DNA of 64,000 nucleotides from Candidatus Poribacteria bacterium (GTDB taxonomy: Bacteria > Poribacteria > WGA-4E > WGA-3G), in assembly GCA_022822085.1 (NCBI GenBank), contig JAJECK010000074.1, positions 39,501 to 103,500 of the forward strand, read 5' to 3'. Below the pieces are notes generated by a model. The model saw nothing but the letters and a program-made list of their open reading frames with translations. It was not told where the DNA came from and searched no databases. This document shows positions 1 to 12,900 of this stretch, in pieces. The translations under genes and the position numbers were made by a program. The first letter of the stretch is position 1. Every line of letters starts with the position of its first letter.

Positions 1-1337
1 CTGTAACAACCGGAACCAGTTCTTCTCGGTCAGGTGTTTTCGCATCTGTTGAGGAGGCTATCAGCGCAGCAAAAACAGCACAAGAAGCACTCATCAAGCT
101 TGGAGTTGCCAAAAGACGTGAAATCGTTGAAGCAATAAAACAGGTTTCTCTTGAAAATGCAAAACGCCTTGCAGAATTAGCAGTTCAAGAGACAAAAATG
201 GGCAACCCAGAACATAAAATAATGAAAAATGAAGGGGCTGTCAACCTGTCACCCGGCGTAGAAGACCTTGTATCAGAGTCTATGTCCGGTGATGATGGCA
301 CGTTATTGATAGAATATGTTCCGTTTGGTGTGATCAATTCAATTACTCCCACCACAAATCCCACCTCCACAGTGATTAACCATGCGATCATCATGGTTTC
401 TGCTGGCAACGCTGTCGTGTTCAGTCCACACCCGAACGCAAGCGAATGCACAGAGGAGACAATGCATGTCATCAACGATGCAATTGTGAAAGCAGGTGGA
501 CCAGCGAACCTTCTTACATCCGTTGCCAATGCTACGTTACGGACAGCAAAACAGATTATGGATCACTCTGATATAGCGATGGTCGTTGCAACGGGTGGTG
601 CAAGTGTTGTGCGAGCAGCATTGACAAGTGGCAAAAAGGCAATCGCAGCTGGACCAGGAAATCCACCCGCTATTATTGACGAAACCGCTAATATTCCAAA
701 TGCTGCCAGACATGTGATCGCAGGAACCAGCTTTGACAATAACCTGCTCTGTATTGGAGAAAAAGCACTCTTTGTCGTTGAATCTGTTGCAAATGAGACG
801 ATACAACAACTAACGCAGAACGGTGGACATCTGCTTGATGCCAGTCAACGAGAAGCACTTGAGGCGGTTGTTACAGAGAACGGAGAATCCAATAAGGAAT
901 ATATCGGTAAAGATGCGAAAGTTATTCTTGAAGCAGCAGGAATCACAGCACCTGCTCAAACGGTCGCTATCGTAGTGGAAGTGCCAGCAGACCACAATTT
1001 TGTAATCAGCGAATACCTGATGCCTATTTTGCCTGTGGTTAGAGTTCGTGATTTTGACGAGGCACTGAAAGGTGCACTTGCTGCAGATGGCGGTAGAGGG
1101 CACACCGCGATGCTCCACACAAACAACACAAAACGGACCACACAATTCTACAAGGAGATGAATTGTTCCGTTGTTGTTGTCAATGCCCCATCTTACGCAT
1201 GTTGTGGATTGGAAGGTGAAGGCTTTTTAGCGATGACTATTGCCGGTCCCACCGGTGAAGGATATACCCGCCCCCGCACATTTACACGTCAAAGACGCTT
1301 AACATTAGCAAACGACCTATCTGCACATACACTGTGA
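1..1337 (+). CDS. CoA-acylating aldehyde dehydrogenase (EutE/PduP-like), 5' partial
   Basis: The reading frame is open from base 3 of the window, so the gene enters from the left and its start is missing. The first visible residues (VTTGTSSSRSGVFASVEEAI) match the N-terminal region of EutE/PduP, enzymes that convert acetaldehyde or propionaldehyde plus CoA and NAD+ to acyl-CoA, usually inside bacterial microcompartments. The nucleophile cysteine is visible in FDNNLLCIGEKA, and the conserved C-terminal TPTGEG-like segment is present as GPTGEGYTRPRTF. About 445 residues are visible, close to the full family length, so only a short N-terminal piece lies outside. That piece would carry any encapsulation peptide. 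An ATG at 198 is internal and not the true start. A strong terminator follows at 1397. Confidence 0.9.
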   Translation, partial: VTTGTSSSRSGVFASVEEAISAAKTAQEALIKLGVAKRREIVEAIKQVSLENAKRLAELAVQETKMGNPEHKIMKNEGAVNLSPGVEDLVSESMSGDDGTLLIEYVPFGVINSITPTTNPTSTVINHAIIMVSAGNAVVFSPHPNASECTEETMHVINDAIVKAGGPANLLTSVANATLRTAKQIMDHSDIAMVVATGGASVVRAALTSGKKAIAAGPGNPPAIIDETANIPNAARHVIAGTSFDNNLLCIGEKALFVVESVANETIQQLTQNGGHLLDASQREALEAVVTENGESNKEYIGKDAKVILEAAGITAPAQTVAIVVEVPADHNFVISEYLMPILPVVRVRDFDEALKGALAADGGRGHTAMLHTNNTKRTTQFYKEMNCSVVVVNAPSYACCGLEGEGFLAMTIAGPTGEGYTRPRTFTRQRRLTLANDLSAHTL

Positions 1338-1396
1338 AAAAACCGATAATATACGATCGGTTCGTATCGTCCTATTCATCATAGTGAAATATCTGT

Positions 1397-1420
1397 GGCG
1401 GAGTTTACTCCGCCTTTTTT
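1397..1420 (+). terminator. Rho-independent terminator after the aldehyde dehydrogenase
   Basis: A 7-bp perfect stem GGCGGAG/CTCCGCC with a 4-nt loop is followed by six T residues. It separates the aldehyde dehydrogenase gene from ligA. Confidence 0.9.
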
Positions 1421-1471
1421 GTGTAATCTTATATAAAATGACACGTTTTATAAGGATATATATTCCGATAA

Positions 1472-3498
<2,027 letters not shown>

Positions 3499-3499
<1 letters not shown>

Positions 3500-3810
3500 T
3501 GACTTTAACCAAAGAGAAAATCACAGAGATTTTATTGGATAAATCGGAACATCTTGCATCAGAATACGGTGTTAAGAGGATTGGTTTGTTTGGGTCTTAT
3601 GCAAAAGGAACATCTGTCAAACCAACAAGCGATGTTGATATTGTCGTTGAATTTGACCGGCCCATAGGTTTCAAGTTCATGGAGCTTGCGGACTACCTTG
3701 AAGAAATTCTTGGGAAACCGGTAGATCTTCTCACTGAAAGTGCCATTCAAAGTATTCGATACCCACATATTGCTCAGTCAATTAGAGAGAGCATTATCTA
3801 TGTCAATTAG
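3499..3810 (+). CDS. mntA: MntA-type minimal nucleotidyltransferase antitoxin
   Basis: A 103-residue minimal nucleotidyltransferase. The signature GSYAKG at residues 32-37 followed by DVD (D45, D47) is the metal and nucleotide binding motif of the family. In characterised HepT/MntA pairs the MNT protein transfers AMP to a tyrosine next to the HEPN RNase motif and thereby neutralises the toxin; the partner here carries exactly that motif. The gene overlaps the ligA stop by one base and the hepT-like gene by 11 bases, so all three are likely co-translated. It is odd to see a toxin-antitoxin module coupled directly to ligA. Confidence 0.92.
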
Positions 3811-4159
3811 AACGAATGTAGAATTCTTAAGTGATATCCAAGAGTCAGTGTATCGCATTAGTGTTTATATAGCTGACATGACATTTGAACTATTTCAGGT
3901 AGATACGAAAACACAGGATGCTGTAATTCGCAATTTAGAAGTCATTGGTGAAGCTACTAAGAATCTCCCTATGGAATTTCGTGCTGAATACACAAACGTC
4001 CCTTGGAAAAACATGGCTGGAGTCAGAGACAGGCTTATTCATCATTATTTTGGTGTGGATCTTGAAATTGTATGGAATATTATAACAACAGAATTGCCTG
4101 ATGTCGCTACGCAAATTGAGATAATTCTTAACAATGAGGCCGTTTCAGATCAGACTTGA
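3800..4159 (+). CDS. hepT: HepT-type HEPN RNase toxin
   Basis: About 119 residues from the ATG at 3800 (an in-frame upstream ATG at 3740 lies inside mntA and is less likely). Residues RDRLIHHY fit the RX4HXY motif of HepT ribonucleases, including the tyrosine that MntA proteins AMPylate. The N-terminal VIRNLEVIGEATKNLP is also typical of the family. Established role: HEPN RNase cleaving tRNA or mRNA when not neutralised. The gene overlaps mntA by 11 bases, the usual antitoxin-then-toxin arrangement for MNT/HEPN modules. Confidence 0.92.
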   Translation: MSIRTNVEFLSDIQESVYRISVYIADMTFELFQVDTKTQDAVIRNLEVIGEATKNLPMEFRAEYTNVPWKNMAGVRDRLIHHYFGVDLEIVWNIITTELPDVATQIEIILNNEAVSDQT

Positions 4160-4218
4160 AGTAAAGTTTGCTTTAGATACTATACAGATATTTTTTCGGG
4201 TAAGGGACTTCCAATAAT

Positions 4219-4368
4219 TTATCTGAATGTAGGTGAAGGTGCGGGTTCAAAATATGATAAAGCGGTTGAATTAGGCGTGCAGATTTTAAATGCAGAAACC
4301 TTCTTTGAACATTTGGGACAGAGCTGATTGCTCAGTCAATTAGAGAGATCATCATCTATGTCCAATAG
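4219..4368 (+). repeat. Recombination scar: duplicate ligA 3' end fused to mntA 3' end
   Basis: Bases 4219-4328 are a near-identical direct copy of 3391-3500 (the end of ligA including its stop). They run straight into 4329-4368, which is a diverged copy of 3771-3810 (the end of mntA). The simplest reading is a tandem duplication of ligA 3'-mntA-hepT followed by deletion within the second copy, the junction lying at a short AT microhomology. Alternatively the module inserted with duplication of the ligA 3' end. No start codon or functional reading frame is evident. Confidence 0.85.
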
Positions 4369-4386
4369 TTTGGAGCAGACAACACA

Positions 4387-5325
4387 ATGAACATCATTGA
4401 TCAACGGCTTTTTAAAGACGACACTCTGAAGAATAAGCAAATTACTACGGACACGGTTGGAGATGGCAAACTTATTGAAGGTGACACTATAAATGCCCTG
4501 ACTAAGATAGATGATGATGTTGTCAATGTAGGTGTTACATCTCCACCATATAATAAGCAAGAGAAGCATAAAGGTTGGCTCGTGAAAAATGTGGTGTATG
4601 ATGTCTATAAAGATGCCCTACCTGAACCTGAGTATCAACAGAATCAAGTAAATGTACTGGATGAGATTTACCGGACAACAGTGCCGGGGGGTTCGTTTTT
4701 CTACAACCACAAAATAAGGTGGAATAGAGGTAACATGTATCATCCAATGGACTGGTTACGTAAAACGAAGTGGACAGTCAAACAGGAGATTGTTTGGGAC
4801 AGGATGATAGCAGGAAATATAAGAGGTTGGCGTTTTTGGCAAGTGGAGGAGCGGATTTATTGGTTGTATAAACCTATAGGCGATAAATTAATTGGTAAAG
4901 AATTGAGGTCATGTGATGCGAAATTGACATCTATATGGCGCGGCGTGCCTGAAGATGGTAGAAAGAATCCACATCCTGCGCCGTTTCCGATCTGGTTGCC
5001 GGCACGAGTGATTATTTCAATCTTGGAGCCAGACACACAAGGGACTGTGTTAGATCCTTACATCGGTAGTGGTACAACTGCTGTTGCGGCAAAACTTTTA
5101 GGACATAAATATATTGGCATTGACAGAAGTGATGCCTATTTAGAAATGGCAACTGACAGATTGGATAATGCTCAAGCGGAAATGTCTAAAATACGAGAGG
5201 AACAAGGACTGCATCATGTGCAAGGGTCGTTTAAGGACCGTAAAACTAAGGGAAAGCATGTTGGTAAATATCGTAACACAGATGACGAAACAAATATAAT
5301 ACAACCTTCTCTCCTTGAACGCTAG
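4387..5325 (+). CDS. DNA methyltransferase (N6-adenine/N4-cytosine class, beta-type order)
   Basis: 312 residues. The catalytic motif IV is TSPPY at 51-55 and the S-adenosylmethionine binding motif I is DPYIGSGTT at 223-231, so motif IV precedes motif I as in beta-class methyltransferases. The conserved FPIWLPARVI segment before motif I is typical of the N6/N4 family. TSPPY does not by itself separate adenine-N6 from cytosine-N4 modification. The tail after 265 is basic and lysine-rich. No restriction endonuclease gene is recognisable next to it, so it appears to be an orphan methyltransferase. It starts 18 bp after the ligA/mntA scar and converges on the ImmA-like gene. Confidence 0.92.
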   Translation: MNIIDQRLFKDDTLKNKQITTDTVGDGKLIEGDTINALTKIDDDVVNVGVTSPPYNKQEKHKGWLVKNVVYDVYKDALPEPEYQQNQVNVLDEIYRTTVPGGSFFYNHKIRWNRGNMYHPMDWLRKTKWTVKQEIVWDRMIAGNIRGWRFWQVEERIYWLYKPIGDKLIGKELRSCDAKLTSIWRGVPEDGRKNPHPAPFPIWLPARVIISILEPDTQGTVLDPYIGSGTTAVAAKLLGHKYIGIDRSDAYLEMATDRLDNAQAEMSKIREEQGLHHVQGSFKDRKTKGKHVGKYRNTDDETNIIQPSLLER

Positions 5326-5335
5326 CTATTGTATA

Positions 5336-6193
5336 TTAGGGAAGGTGGAGGAAGGTTATCACCTGATTTGTGCGCGGAATTCGACGTGAATGTTCAATAA
5401 TCCTATAGTCAGTCTCCTTATTCAACTGTTGATTTTTCGGTTTGCACCAGTAATTTAACGGCACATCATCCAGGACTTCGCTAACCCGTGATCCATTAGA
5501 GCATCGGGATGCTAACGCATCTGGATGCAGCGGTTTTCCGCTAACGAGGTAACAATATTCGTTTTCACGAAATCCGTTTGAATACGCGAAGTATCGGATA
5601 ATCCCATTCTCAGAAAACACAATAGCACAAACAAGGTCGGATAACCTTGTATAATGAATTGCTGTGCTTGTCAAAGATGTGCCGTATTGAGTGGCGAGTT
5701 CGGCAATCGCTGGCAACCCCACTTGTTGCAGCGAGGCGGCATCAGTCAAAAAGATTGGACTCGGCATCAGCAATTCAACTGCGAATCGGTTTGCTCGTTG
5801 TTCACTCAATAGATAAGCTTGTTTCTGTAATCGCCCTTCTTCCGTGTCGCATTCTTGTGTCGTAGCACTCATAGCGTTTAATCGCTCATCCAATGAGCAG
5901 GAACGCGCGGTATCCCGTTCTAACAGATAATGTCCGATTTCATGGGCAATCGTAAAGTTCTGTCGGGTTTCTAAACGGATCCGCGTATTGACGAGAATAC
6001 CCCATGCATTCCCAACCTGCATCAGGATTCCATCACAAGTTTCGGGTAGTTCGCGTTCCCAAAGCACAATACCGAGTTCTGCTGCGATTTGTCTTGGATT
6101 TATCGGAAAATCTTGAATGCTAAGATCGCGAAGGATGCCCCACGCTTTTGCTGCGGGGCTGCCCTTCGCATATCGTAAACGACTATTCAGCAT
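5336..6193 (-). CDS. ImmA/IrrE family metallopeptidase
   Basis: A HEIGH zinc motif in FTIAHEIGHYLLE with the second-half EQRANRFAVELLMP places the protein in the ImmA/IrrE (COG2856) group. Members usually cleave or inactivate an adjacent XRE repressor. The C-terminal third carries a sensor-like region with CYLVSGKPLHPD, as in IrrE-like proteins. I prefer the ATG at 6193, which lies 11 bp after the stop of the upstream XRE gene and has an AAGG element; an ATG at 6250 would give 19 more residues but overlaps the XRE gene by 47 bp and lacks a ribosome binding site. The two genes form a classical repressor-antirepressor pair. Confidence 0.9.
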   Translation of the reverse strand: MLNSRLRYAKGSPAAKAWGILRDLSIQDFPINPRQIAAELGIVLWERELPETCDGILMQVGNAWGILVNTRIRLETRQNFTIAHEIGHYLLERDTARSCSLDERLNAMSATTQECDTEEGRLQKQAYLLSEQRANRFAVELLMPSPIFLTDAASLQQVGLPAIAELATQYGTSLTSTAIHYTRLSDLVCAIVFSENGIIRYFAYSNGFRENEYCYLVSGKPLHPDALASRCSNGSRVSEVLDDVPLNYWCKPKNQQLNKETDYRIIEHSRRIPRTNQVITFLHLP

Positions 6194-6203
6194 CCGCGGA
6201 ACC

Positions 6204-6545
6204 TTAATCTGACGATTCCGATTGGGATTTGAGGAATTTATAAAATTCATAGAGCGTTTCTTTATCTCTTTCTCTGAAATCCATCATCCCTCTAAACATT
6301 ACATTGAGTCTTGGATCAGCCATAAGGTCTTCATAACCGCGTTCTTTTTTACCAAGTAGATAGTCTGTTGTTACCTTCAAGGCATCAGACAAACTGGAGA
6401 GTGTATTAAAAGAGGGTTTGCGAGTTCCTGACTCAAATTGTGATATTGCTGCGGGGGTTAAATTTGCTTCTTTCGCCAATTCAGTTTGCGTCATTTTTAG
6501 TTCACGGCGACGTTCCTTTATTCGTGAAATAACTTCATCACTCAT
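6204..6545 (-). CDS. XRE-family helix-turn-helix regulator
   Basis: 113 residues from the ATG at 6545, which has an AAAGGAAT Shine-Dalgarno; an earlier in-frame ATG at 6668 has none. The helix-turn-helix reads MTQTELAKEANLTPAAISQFE, followed by the usual GTRKPSFNTLSSLSDAL. The short C-terminal extension (RGMMDFRERDKETLYEF) is probably a dimerisation or ImmA-recognition tail. It sits directly upstream of the ImmA-like peptidase gene and is divergent from the giant gene at 6941. Confidence 0.92.
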   Translation of the reverse strand: MSDEVISRIKERRRELKMTQTELAKEANLTPAAISQFESGTRKPSFNTLSSLSDALKVTTDYLLGKKERGYEDLMADPRLNVMFRGMMDFRERDKETLYEFYKFLKSQSESSD

Positions 6546-6940
6546 TGTTTTATTCCTTTCATTATAGATAATAAGATAGCATATTTTAGAAAACTCTGAT
6601 ATTAATAAAATGCTTAACACTTCAACAAAGTATCTTATACATTGAAATCGTGAAATATAGTTTAACATAAGATTTAATTAAATGCAAACTTTTTATTACA
6701 TTTTTTGATGATGTTGGTAAAAAAATGGAAAATCCAAATCAACGGGACCAATGCCATTGGACGAGTACGCGTGTAGTTTCGCCATGATTCCTCGTCCGGT
6801 ATTTGCGGGGGTTGGAAACCCTTTCTACAATGGTGAATCGCGACAATTGAATGATGCTGGGAAGAATCCCAATTTTTATTGACAATAATTTGTAAATCTG
6901 TTACACTAAAACAAGCGAAATCAACTATTTGAGGATATAT
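6546..6940. other. Divergent intergenic region between the XRE gene and the giant permease gene
   Basis: About 395 bp without a gene. It holds the promoter at 6879-6907 for the plus-strand gene and a 13-bp palindrome CCAATGCCATTGG at 6748-6760 that could be an operator site. No RNA gene was recognised. Confidence 0.6.
6879..6907 (+). promoter_or_regulatory. Sigma-70 type promoter for the giant permease gene
   Basis: TTGACA at 6879-6884, a 17-bp spacer and TACACT at 6902-6907. Transcription would start near 6914, some 27 bp before the start codon at 6941, which has a GAGG ribosome binding site. Confidence 0.8.
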
Positions 6941-9900
6941 ATGAGGAACTGGATTTATATTGGACTACTATTATTAGTTTTTTGCGGAAACATACCAGTT
7001 AGTGACGCAGCAGATGGCGAGAAAAAGTTAGGATTATCAGAAGCAGCAATTCAGATCAGGGATGAAGTCTCTATTCGCAACATTCGGAAAGACCTCGCAC
7101 GTTTATCGAGTTTAGAAACTCGCGTTACAGGTTATCCGCAAGCAGCAAACGGCAGTAAATATATTTTTGACCGTTTCGTTGAAATGGGATTAAAGAATGT
7201 TGAGAGTCGTGAATTTACTGTCACAGTCCCTATAGACTACGGCAATAGTGCAATTGAAATCTTATCTTCTGATGGCAATGTGCTGCAGTCATTTCCACTC
7301 AAGTCGTTGTGGCCCAATCTCGTTCGTACATCTCTCCTTGCCGATGGGATCAAACACACTGTTGCGGCGGGTGAAACGCTTGAAATAATTGCAGAAAACT
7401 ATGCTGTCTCCCTGACAGACATTAGGACAAACCCTCATAACCAATTCCTACCGTCGCCTATTGTAGAAGGCAACACAGTTTTCATTCCAACGGGTGGTCT
7501 TACCGGTCCCTTGCTTTACGGTGATGATGCTCAGCTTGCGGATTTCAATGGAAGTAACGTTGGTGGGTTTTGGTATAAACTCCAAGAGGGTGATACCCTT
7601 GTCTCACTTGCAAGACGTTTCCGTGTGACTCAAGCGAGTATAACCGATGATGTACTCAATGGACATCTTCAAAAAGCCTCTGATGGTATTGACAACGATG
7701 AAGATGGTATTATTGACGAGTATGGCGAAATCCCACTGCTATCAGAAATTCTTGGTTGGGTAACAGACGGCATTGATAACAATGCGGACAGTTGGACAGA
7801 TGAAATTCCTGGCGATGACTCTGATGGTATTGATAACAACAAAGACGGGCAAATTGACGAAACTGGCGAATTTATAGCAGCAAGCGAATCCCATATATTT
7901 ATTCCAAAGGGTGCTATTATTCTCGCTGAGTTTAACTCTGGTACACGGTGGATAAACGCTGCGATGTTGGGTGCGTCCGCTGTTATTTTCATTGAACCTG
8001 AAACGACGATACGTGGTGAAGCAGAAAACAAGTTCCTCACCGTTCCCGCAAATATACCAAGATTTTGGATCTCAAAAACCGATGCGGTGCAATTGAAAGA
8101 AATCCTTGCTGCAGGCGCGGAAGTCAATGTACGTCTACGTGGCAAAATGAAATGGGAACGGCGCGTCGGACAAAACATTCGCGGATTTTTGGAAGGTGGC
8201 GATCCAGTTCTACGCGATGAATTAGTTGTCCTCACTGCATATTATGATGCTATGTCTGTGGTGCCAGCAATCGCACCCGGTGCTGATCCAACCTGTGGCA
8301 TTGCTGTGATGATGGAACTTGTGCGATTATTCGGGCAACCGCAATATCGTCCCGGACGTTCTGTGCTATTTGTCGCTGTTGACGCACATTTCCAAGGTTT
8401 AGCGGGTATGCGTGCTTTTATGGAAGGTATTGGACAGGATATTGTCGGGTCTGCAACCGATTCACCGGGAACACCTACACTTCAAGGGCTAAGGCGAGGA
8501 TTGTCAACGGATATAATTGAGTTTGAAGAATTAGGTCGTAAACTTTTGCTCTCAATTGACCGCACTGTTTTGGTGGACCTTGATGCGGATTTCTATCATG
8601 GAGTGCATGGCATCAAGGATGACCTTGATTCACTATCAACAACACTTGAAGGACTTTCTACTACCCGAGCGCAGATTGATGTGCTGCATAGAGCACAGCG
8701 TGATTTCTCTGAGCGGCAGAAAAAAGATGCTGAACGAAATAGAAAACGTGAAAAACAGGGTTTCACAGAGGAAGAGAAATCAAGACTTAACGCTAATCTC
8801 GTCCGTTTTGAAAAGGAAGCACTGCAAACAACACACTTTCTCCGACAGATTGTTAGCAAACTTGGACAGATACGGGCATCCGCATTAGTAACAAGCAAGA
8901 AGGCACAACAAGAACTGATAGAAGATATTGCCCTACCGATTGCACGTTTGGACACATGGGCTGTTGATAGATTAATACGCGAACTTGACACCAACGAAAT
9001 AGGTGGTAAATACGGCACACACCCGAATTATTCCTACCTATTGCCTGTAAAAAATGGTTCCGATTATCAAGTCCCAACCCCCGATGATCTACCTTCAGAA
9101 TTGAACGCTGATATAGAGAGATTGAACAGGACCTTAGCGAACTGGGAGATGAGTGACACGCGGAAGTTCGCTTTGATGTGGACACCTGATAAGATACTTG
9201 ATCGGCATTTAGACCTGCCGACTCTCAGAAAAGCACGAGATGCACGAAAAACCCTCGCAAATACAACTGAAACCAAGGAAGAAATAATCTCCCGAGAGCG
9301 TGTATTACTCCAAAAAGTTCAAGAAAACATCAAGGATAATACGCTCACTGAAAATCAGATTAAAGATGCTATCACGAAATTAGGTAGTGACCGCTTACAC
9401 GATTTGCCTTCCGACATACAAACCCAATATCTTACAGTTTCAACACAGGAACGTATAGATACAATAAATTCGCAGCTACGTCAGCGTTTAACAGAAGCAG
9501 AGGCAGCAGAAGCCATAACTAAAAGTGAAGACGGTCTAATTAAAGATTTGGGACGTGATAAGCAAGGGATATTTGAAATAGCACTACGGAATGCGCGTTT
9601 AGAACAGGACCGCATTCAATATCTATTAGAAACACACGACACCCTTACCCGTGAATATCTGGATGAGGAGGTGTTGATCTTACAAAGTTATTTGTCAAGT
9701 GAAGAATTAGAACAGGCAAAAGACGCACGAAAACGGACTGCGGCATATCTGACTGAAGCACAAATACTTCAAGCGGTTAAACTAAACGCAGCTGCTGATG
9801 TCATCGCTCTTGGCAATCTCACCGAAAAACTTCCTACACTAACGTCGGATTTAGACGCACAAACTAAGGAACTCCTCCGAGATAACATGCTCACCTTACG

Positions 9901-12900
9901 GAATGCGCGGTTCAGAAATATCCAGAGTCGTGTTGAAAAAATGTCGCGTATCAGTGAGATAGAATACAATCGCAAACTGGCACAGATAGAGGCGGCGGTA
10001 GCATTGCAAGACCTATTCAATCGCTACTATACATCGCTTTTCTGTAGCATTGACCTGTCCTCTCAATCAAATCAATTCGGTGTATTTAACAAAGGTTGGT
10101 TTTATGACCAGCAACCTGAGTTCGTGCTTCGTCGTGAGTTTGCAAGCATCGGAAATAAACTGGCGGATTATGCTGCCGATGCCGATTTCGGTGTCCGTGT
10201 CAGGAAATTGTGGCGCGCTACAGATGATCAGATACGTCAAGCTGTCATGGCGCGTCAATGGTCAGTTGCAAGCCAGATTTCAGACAAAGCTGCCCTTGAA
10301 GGCAAGACACTTGAGACTCTCCTCAGTGCACACTATGGAAAACTTACCGGTTTAGGTGGCGTGAGTCGTCTCATGAGAATGCAGTTTGAGCAGTGGAGAA
10401 ACAGAGGTGAACCTTCTGAAGATATGCTCAAAGATATGGACTATATCCGAAAAGAAGTAGAACGGTTTATCCGAAATGATGTGCGGAGTGCAAAGAAGAG
10501 TCGTAAGAACAGTATCCGTATGCGTGAACAATTGGATGCGATGCTGAGACTACGGCACGAAGACCCCGACACATTTACGGAAGATGAAATAGAGGACATT
10601 AAAACCTTAATTTCAATTGTGGGACTTGGTGGTGGCACTAATTTTGTCAATGCTATCTCTGCCAGTGGTGGAAAGACTTGGAAGACCTATATTCCGGGGA
10701 AAATCGCTTTTGATAGTGAAGTTGCTACACTTGTTGGTAAAACAGGAATTGCGTTTGCTACAATAGAAGATGCACGTGTCCTAACCGACACTCCACTTGA
10801 TACAATAGACCGCGTTGATCTGCGTCAAGATGGAAATCTACACCAACAAGCACAAACCTTAGCATCTCTATTGATACAAGCACTACGCGATCCACAGATG
10901 CCCACTGCGGCAAGAGTTGGAAACTTCTACTGCAACCTTTTCGGTGATGTCGTTGAATTTGATGCACGTGAATCTGCACTACCTAATAAACCTGTGCCAT
11001 ATCCGATCATAACGCTCCGTCGTAAACACAAGACCATGATGGGAGTGCGTGGTGATCTGTTTACTATGGGGGATAACAAAGGGAATTTTGAAGTTGCAGG
11101 TTTAGCAATGGAAGGTAGAGCAACCCGAAGGCTTGGCGGTGCTCAGGAAGTTGAAGCATACATCCTTGACTCCGATTCTGGAGATATTGTTTATGCTCCC
11201 GATTTAGGAAACTACGGTGCCAAATTACTACCGAACAAAGTACCAATCAACACACGGCGACGTGGTTGTCGGGTTGTTACTTTCCCATGCGTTTCTACCA
11301 CGATATACGATCTGGTTGACCAACGTTATCTCCGCACCTTACGCGAATTGGAGGTCTACGATGCATTATCCGATAGTCCACCCGAAAAATTCGGTGTGTC
11401 TAAACCGTGGCAACAGGAAGGTGTTTCTGCAGCGGAACCCATTGCACTTGTTTATAGTGAACCGCAGAGTCGCATTAAAATTGGAATGGCTTACGGACAA
11501 ATCGGTAAACGGCTGCTTCTGATTAAGGCAACAAAAAGCGGTATGAAAAACCCAACGCTCTATACAGGTGAAGGGTTTGTTGTACGTGAAAATGGTAGTA
11601 TCCGTTTAACCCCTTATGTTGTTGTGCGGGATATGTGGTGGCTGGATGAAAACCGATCCCGACTTTACAAGCGGTTCGGTATATCAAGCGATAGACTTGA
11701 CAAACTACATCAATTCGCAGATGAATATTTGAATCGAGCAGAAACGGCACTTTTCCAAAATGACTATCAACAAGCACTCAAGTTAGCACGTGCTGCGTGG
11801 GGGTACGAATCACGCGCCTATCCAGATGTCAAAAGAACAGGGAACGATGTCGTTAATGGTATTATGTTCTACCTCGCGCTCCTGATGCCGTTTGCCTACT
11901 TCATGGAACGGCTTATATTCGGTTTCCCGAACATTCACAAACAGATTTTGGCAACCTTCGGTATATTTCTACTTGTGTTTTACTTCCTAAGTCAGGTGCA
12001 TCCCGCATTCCAGATTACAACAACGCCTATTATCATTTTAATTGCATTCGTTGTGCTTGCCCTAACGGTAATTGTTATAAGCATTATTGTTAGGAAATTT
12101 GAGGAACAACTTGAGAAAATCCGTCAACAAGGGAACAAAGTGTATAAGGCAGATGTAGGTAGACTGAGTGCAAGTGCTGCAGCATTTAGTCTCGGTATAT
12201 CCAATATGCGAAAACGGAAAGGACGGACAATCCTGACGTGTGCGACTTTGGTGATCCTTACCTTTACCGTCATTTCATTTACATCTGTGCGGACATTTAT
12301 GCGTCCAAACCGAACAAGTCTACCACAAGTGACACCGCGTTACACTGGCCTACTTATCCGAGACCAATATTGGCGACCACTTGAAGAACCCGTGCTCAAC
12401 TCCATTCTAAATGATATGCAGAAAACACAAATTTCTGCTGGTGAATTGGAAAAACTGTTGGCACAGAAAAATAATCTTTTGGCAAAGCAAGGGCGACCGA
12501 CATTGGATATACCCACAGCATTAGATGATCTGCGGGAAAATGGATTTATCGTTAATGTTGATGAAAAACCTGTCCTTTCAGTAAAGAATGTTGTGGCACC
12601 TCGCTCTTGGTACCAGTCTTCTGGCACAGGCGATCAATCTTTTGTGCAATTGACAAGAAGTTCTAACGAACAAGACCTCGCACCACCCACTAATACGCTT
12701 ACAGGTGAACCTTTGAAGTTCGCTGCAAACATGCTTGTCGGCATGAGTGAGACTGAACAGTTTGTCACGGGGATTAACCGATATCTGCAGTACGGCAAAT
12801 GGTTTGACCGTGCGGATGCTGAAAATTGGCCGACCGAGTGGCCTTATGCTATCGTCCTACCGAAAGGCATGGCTGATCTCCTAAAAATCACTGAGAGTGA

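Noticed and set aside
6663..6940. tRNA or rRNA gene in the divergent gap
   Set aside because: No cloverleaf or CCA-end pattern was found; likewise none elsewhere in the window.
7669..8235. 188-residue antisense frame within the giant gene
   Set aside because: It mirrors the giant protein and has no start site or family; a shadow.
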